Assembly (NCBI GenBank): GCA_022843945.1
Contig: JALHMR010000048.1
Coordinates: 1 to 33,844, forward strand
Source of the DNA: Rhodospirillaceae bacterium
Lineage (GTDB): Bacteria; Pseudomonadota; Alphaproteobacteria; CACIAM-22H2
DNA: 33,844 nucleotides
Direction: 5' to 3'
The translations under genes were made by a program, and so were the position numbers. The notes under the pieces are model-generated. The model was given only the letters and a program-made list of their open reading frames with translations, was not told the origin of the DNA and ran no database searches. Shown piece after piece: positions 31,046-33,844 of this stretch (its first letter is position 1; every line of letters begins with the position of its first letter).

Positions 31046-32215
31046 TCAGCGGCTGGTGATCTTGATCTCGATGCGCCGGTTGCGACGCCAGCCGATCTCG
31101 TCGTCGCGGGCATCGAGCGGCTGGAACTCGGCGAAGCCGGCGGCGACCAGGCGTTCGGCGGGGATGCCGCGGCTGGACAGGAACTTGACCACCGAGAGCG
31201 CACGCGCCGTCGACAGCTCCCAGTTCGAGGGGAACAGGGCGGTGGAGATCGGGCGGCGGTCGGTATGGCCGTCGACCTGCAGCACCCACGGCAGGTCGGT
31301 CGGGATGCGCTTGGAGATCTCGGCCAGCGCATCGGCCAGGCGCGCCATATTGTCGCGCCCCCCCTGCTCGAGTTCGGCCGAGCCCGAGGGGAAGAGGAGC
31401 TCGGACTGGAAGACGAAGCGGTCGCCGACCACGCGCAGGTCGGCCCGCTCGCCCAGCACCTGGCGCAGCCGGCCGAAGAACTCGGAGCGGAAGCGGGCCA
31501 GCTCCTCGACCCGCGCGGCCAGCGCCAGGTTGAGGCGGCGGCCGAGATCGGCGATCTGGGCCTGGCTTTCCTTCTGCTTGGATTCGCTGGCCTCGAGTGC
31601 CGCGTTGAGGCGGTTCATCTGCTCCTGCAGGGCGGCGAGCTGGCGGGTCAGCAGGTCGGCCCGCGCCTGGGCGTCGGCGGTCAGGCTGCGCTGGGAGGCC
31701 AGGGAGCCGCCGGTCTCGGCCAGCTTCTTCTCCAGCTCGTCGCGCAGGATGGTCAGCGTCTCGATGTTGCGGCGCAGGGCATCGAGCTCGCGCAGCTGCG
31801 CGTCGATCTTTTCCTTGTCGGCCTGGATGGTCTTGAAGGCGTCTTCCAGCTCCTTGGCCACCGTGGCGACCCTGGTGTCGCCGGTGGCGGCGCGGGCATT
31901 GGCGGCGGCCAGTTCCTGCTCCAGCCGCTCGCGCGTGCTGACCGTGGCGCGCAGCTCCTCGGTCAGGCGTGTGGTCTGCTGGCGCAGATCGATCGTCGCG
32001 CGCCGCTCCATGGCGAGCTGATCGGCCAGCTCGCCGAGCTGGGTGGACAGGGCGGCCAGCGCGTCGTCGCGGTTGGAGATCACGTCCTTCAGGTAGAACT
32101 GAAAGAGCGTGAAGATCATCAGGACGAAGACGATGACCAGGATCAGCGTCGCCAGCGCATCGACGAAGCCGGGCCAGATATCGACGGTGCGCGAGCCGCT
32201 ACGCGAGCGAGCCAT
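31046..32215 (-). CDS. MotB-like protein with OmpA peptidoglycan-binding domain
   Basis: A 389-residue stator-like protein. One N-terminal membrane helix (about residues 16-42) begins with FVDALATLI, whose D19 corresponds in place to the proton-carrying Asp of MotB and ExbD. A coiled coil of about 200 residues follows (about 45-250), much longer than in MotB, and then an OmpA-type domain (about 270-385) with LLFPSGSAELEQGG, VDGHTDRRPI, NWELSTARALSVVKFL and RRNRRIEIKI. It should anchor to peptidoglycan. It follows the MotA-like gene by 5 bases and should form a proton-driven complex with it. Flagellar genes are absent here, so a flagellar role is unlikely. Confidence 0.88.
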   Translation of the reverse strand: MARSRSGSRTVDIWPGFVDALATLILVIVFVLMIFTLFQFYLKDVISNRDDALAALSTQLGELADQLAMERRATIDLRQQTTRLTEELRATVSTRERLEQELAAANARAATGDTRVATVAKELEDAFKTIQADKEKIDAQLRELDALRRNIETLTILRDELEKKLAETGGSLASQRSLTADAQARADLLTRQLAALQEQMNRLNAALEASESKQKESQAQIADLGRRLNLALAARVEELARFRSEFFGRLRQVLGERADLRVVGDRFVFQSELLFPSGSAELEQGGRDNMARLADALAEISKRIPTDLPWVLQVDGHTDRRPISTALFPSNWELSTARALSVVKFLSSRGIPAERLVAAGFAEFQPLDARDDEIGWRRNRRIEIKITSR

Positions 32216-32220
32216 GGGTG

Positions 32221-33369
32221 TTAGCGCGTTTCTTCGGCGAGCGCGGCGATGGTCCGGGCGAGCAGGCGGATCTCGTTACGCAGGTCCTGGGTGAGCTGCA
32301 CCCGGCCCGCGGTGGTTTCCTCGATCAGCCGCGCCATCAGGATGTCGAGGTTGCGGATATGGCCGCGCGTGGTCTCGTCGATCGCCGGCGCGCCGCCGCC
32401 GCCCATCTTGCCGGCGACGTCGGCCAGGCGCATGAGCATCGGCTTGAGCTCGGCCTGGTTCTCGGCGAAACGCGCCAGCAGGGCCTGCTGGGCGCGCATC
32501 TGGTCGGTGAACTGGCCGAGACGGTCGCCGAGCGAGGCCAGGGCCTGGGTGCCGCCGGCCCGGCCGTCCTCGACCCGCGTCAGGGTGCGCTGCAGGCCTT
32601 CGAGATTGTCGGCGGTCTGTTCGAGGAGGGCCTGGATATAGGCGGGGACGGGCTGCTCGCCCTCGGCCATCGGGCCGCCGCTCGACAGCCGGGTGAGGCC
32701 GGAGAGCCATTCCTCGAGATCGTTGAAGAAGCGGTTCTGCGCCTGGCTTGCCTGCAGGTCGAGAAAGCCGAGAACCAGCGAGCCGGCGAGGCCGAAGAGC
32801 GAGGTGCCGAAGGCCGTGCCCATACCCGAGAGCGGCGCCTTGAGGCCGGCCTGGAGCTCGTTGAACAGCGCCCCGGTTTCGTTCGAGGTCGAGAGGCTGC
32901 TGATCACGCCGCTGACCGCGGCGACCGTCTCGAGCAGGCCCCAGAAAGTGCCGAGCAGGCCGAGGAAGATCTGCAGGCCGATCAGGTAACGGGAAATATC
33001 GCGCGATTCATCGAGGCGCGACACCAGCCCGTCGAGCAGCGTGCGCATCGACACGGCCGAGAGGCTGAGGCGGCCCTTGCGCTCGCCGAGCATCGTCGCC
33101 ATGGGAGCAAGAAGCCGTGGCGGCTTCTGCGCCGACAGGCCGGGCTGGTTGCGGCGGTAGCGCTCGATCCACGAGACCTCGGGGAAGAGCCGGAGGACCT
33201 GGCGGATGTTGTAGAGGATGCCGAGCGCCAGCACGCCGAGGATCAGCGCGTTGAGCGGCACGTTCGCATAGAAGGCGAATTTCAGGCCCGGCCACAGCAG
33301 CGCGACGATCGCGCCGACCGCGACCAGGAAGACCAGCATTCGGAGGAGATAAGCGTGAGGGCGATTCAT
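32221..33369 (-). CDS. MotA/TolQ/ExbB-like proton channel protein
   Basis: A 382-residue membrane protein. Two helices near the N-terminus (about residues 9-27 and 37-56) are followed by a cytoplasmic domain, then the two channel helices: IGLQIFLGLLGTFWGLLETVAAVSGV (about 131-156) and MGTAFGTSLFGLAGSLVLGFLDL (about 181-203). The GLLGTFWGL and GMGTAFGTSL segments are those of the MotA/TolQ/ExbB channel family. A long soluble, helical C-terminal tail (about 205-382) is unusual for MotA or TolQ. It is directly followed by the MotB-like gene and preceded by another OmpA-like gene, so the three form one envelope operon. The work it powers is unknown. Confidence 0.87.
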   Translation of the reverse strand: MNRPHAYLLRMLVFLVAVGAIVALLWPGLKFAFYANVPLNALILGVLALGILYNIRQVLRLFPEVSWIERYRRNQPGLSAQKPPRLLAPMATMLGERKGRLSLSAVSMRTLLDGLVSRLDESRDISRYLIGLQIFLGLLGTFWGLLETVAAVSGVISSLSTSNETGALFNELQAGLKAPLSGMGTAFGTSLFGLAGSLVLGFLDLQASQAQNRFFNDLEEWLSGLTRLSSGGPMAEGEQPVPAYIQALLEQTADNLEGLQRTLTRVEDGRAGGTQALASLGDRLGQFTDQMRAQQALLARFAENQAELKPMLMRLADVAGKMGGGGAPAIDETTRGHIRNLDILMARLIEETTAGRVQLTQDLRNEIRLLARTIAALAEETR

Positions 33370-33439
33370 CGCAGAAAGTACGACAACTCCGTGGGAACCC
33401 GTCGCATCCGCGGCGGCCGCAGGCGCGGCCGGTGCCGCG

Positions 33440-33844
33440 TCAGCGGCGGACGATAATCATGTCGACCCGATCCGCCGGTCCATCCGGTGAGCGGTTGCCG
33501 AGCGCGCGCACATCCATCCGGGTGCTGCGTACGCCTTGCTCGATCAGGTAGCTGCGGACAGCGAGCGCGCGGCTGAGGCTGAGCCGGCGCGCCTGGCTGC
33601 CGGCTTCGTCGCCGCCGGTCGCATAGGCGACGATCTGCAACCGGACGCTCTCATCCTGTTTCATCTCGGCCGCGGCCTTGTCGAGCGCGTCACGCGCATT
33701 GGCTGGCAGATCCGCGACGCCGGAGCCGAAATCGAGGCGGCCGACTCGGCCTTCCACGGGCTGTGAGGCCGGCGGCAGCGCCGCGACCTGCGGGGCCGGT
33801 GCGGGAGCGGGAGGGGCTGCGGCCGGACGCGATGGCGCGGGCGC
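33440..33844 (-). CDS. OmpA-domain protein, 5' end outside the window
   Basis: A partial gene. The last 134 codons are present and the frame is still open at the window edge. It begins with a Pro/Ala-rich linker (about 28 residues), followed by an OmpA-type domain (GRLDFGSGVADLPANARDALDKAAAEM, then RLSLSRALAVRSYLIEQGVRSTRMDVRALGN and ending DRVDMIIVRR). The Asp and Arg residues that bind diaminopimelate in this fold lie in ATGGDE and LSLSRALAVRSYL. It is the first of three minus-strand genes, 70 bases before the MotA-like gene. Confidence 0.85.
   Translation of the reverse strand, partial: APAPSRPAAAPPAPAPAPQVAALPPASQPVEGRVGRLDFGSGVADLPANARDALDKAAAEMKQDESVRLQIVAYATGGDEAGSQARRLSLSRALAVRSYLIEQGVRSTRMDVRALGNRSPDGPADRVDMIIVRR

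Noticed and set aside
31046-33369. ZorA/ZorB of a Zorya defence system
   Set aside because: The MotA/MotB-like pair is suggestive, but no ZorC, ZorD or ZorE gene is present, and such pairs are widespread as envelope genes in alphaproteobacteria.

Overview
The window is GC-rich chromosomal DNA from an alphaproteobacterium. The evidence is the three-gene proton-translocating transhydrogenase (pntAA, pntAB, pntB, with subunit sizes like those of Rhodospirillum), a COQ9-family gene next to def, a DUF1465/RcdA-family gene, a ChvG/ChvI-type two-component pair, and a heat-shock promoter of the alphaproteobacterial sigma-32 type followed by a ROSE-like RNA thermometer. A member of the Rhodospirillales is my best guess. 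This rests on gene content only. I see no tRNA, rRNA, insertion sequence, CRISPR array or phage gene.

Layout. 1-3842 (+): an unknown Gly/Ala-rich protein and the pnt operon, with a palindromic repeat inside the operon. 3847-6130 (-): an enolase-superfamily enzyme, panC and rpsU. 6303-7512 (+): def and a COQ9-family gene, overlapping. 7612-9278 (-): purE-purK. 9457-10218 (+): a diguanylate cyclase. 10243-10455 (-): a YdcH-like small protein. 10563-11642 (+): pfkA. 11984-19033 (+): a type I secretion locus made of an ABC exporter with a degenerate C39-like domain, an HlyD-type adaptor, a SEL1-repeat protein and a 780-residue RTX-like family-16 glycoside hydrolase that is its obvious cargo. 19334-21642 (+): metY and an alpha/beta hydrolase behind a promoter, a structured leader and an intrinsic terminator. 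21771-23317 (+): a compositionally distinct two-gene cassette ending in a tandem Rap1a/Tai-like protein. 23385-23837 (-): hsp20. 24093-24503 (+): rcdA-like. 24555-24836 (-): rpmE. 25042-27151 (+): cyaY and an MsbA-like ABC exporter. 27169-27705 (-): a surface-antigen-like protein. 28204-30980 (+): a BamE-like lipoprotein, ChvI-like regulator and ChvG-like kinase with overlapping ends. 31046-33844 (-): an OmpA-like gene cut by the window edge, a MotA/TolQ/ExbB-like channel and a MotB-like OmpA protein.

Most of the window is housekeeping. The parts most worth a second look are regulatory or accessory: the leader-plus-terminator before metY, the possible pseudoknot leader before the type I secretion operon, the sigma-32/ROSE control of hsp20, the duplicated four-cysteine Rap1a-like protein with its unknown partner, and the co-occurrence of an RTX glycanase, a SEL1 protein and a ChvG/ChvI pair, which recalls exopolysaccharide control in rhizobia. 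Three different palindromic intergenic repeats also occur. No clearly new enzymatic or defence system is visible. The metY leader and the Rap1a cassette are the best candidates for something undescribed.
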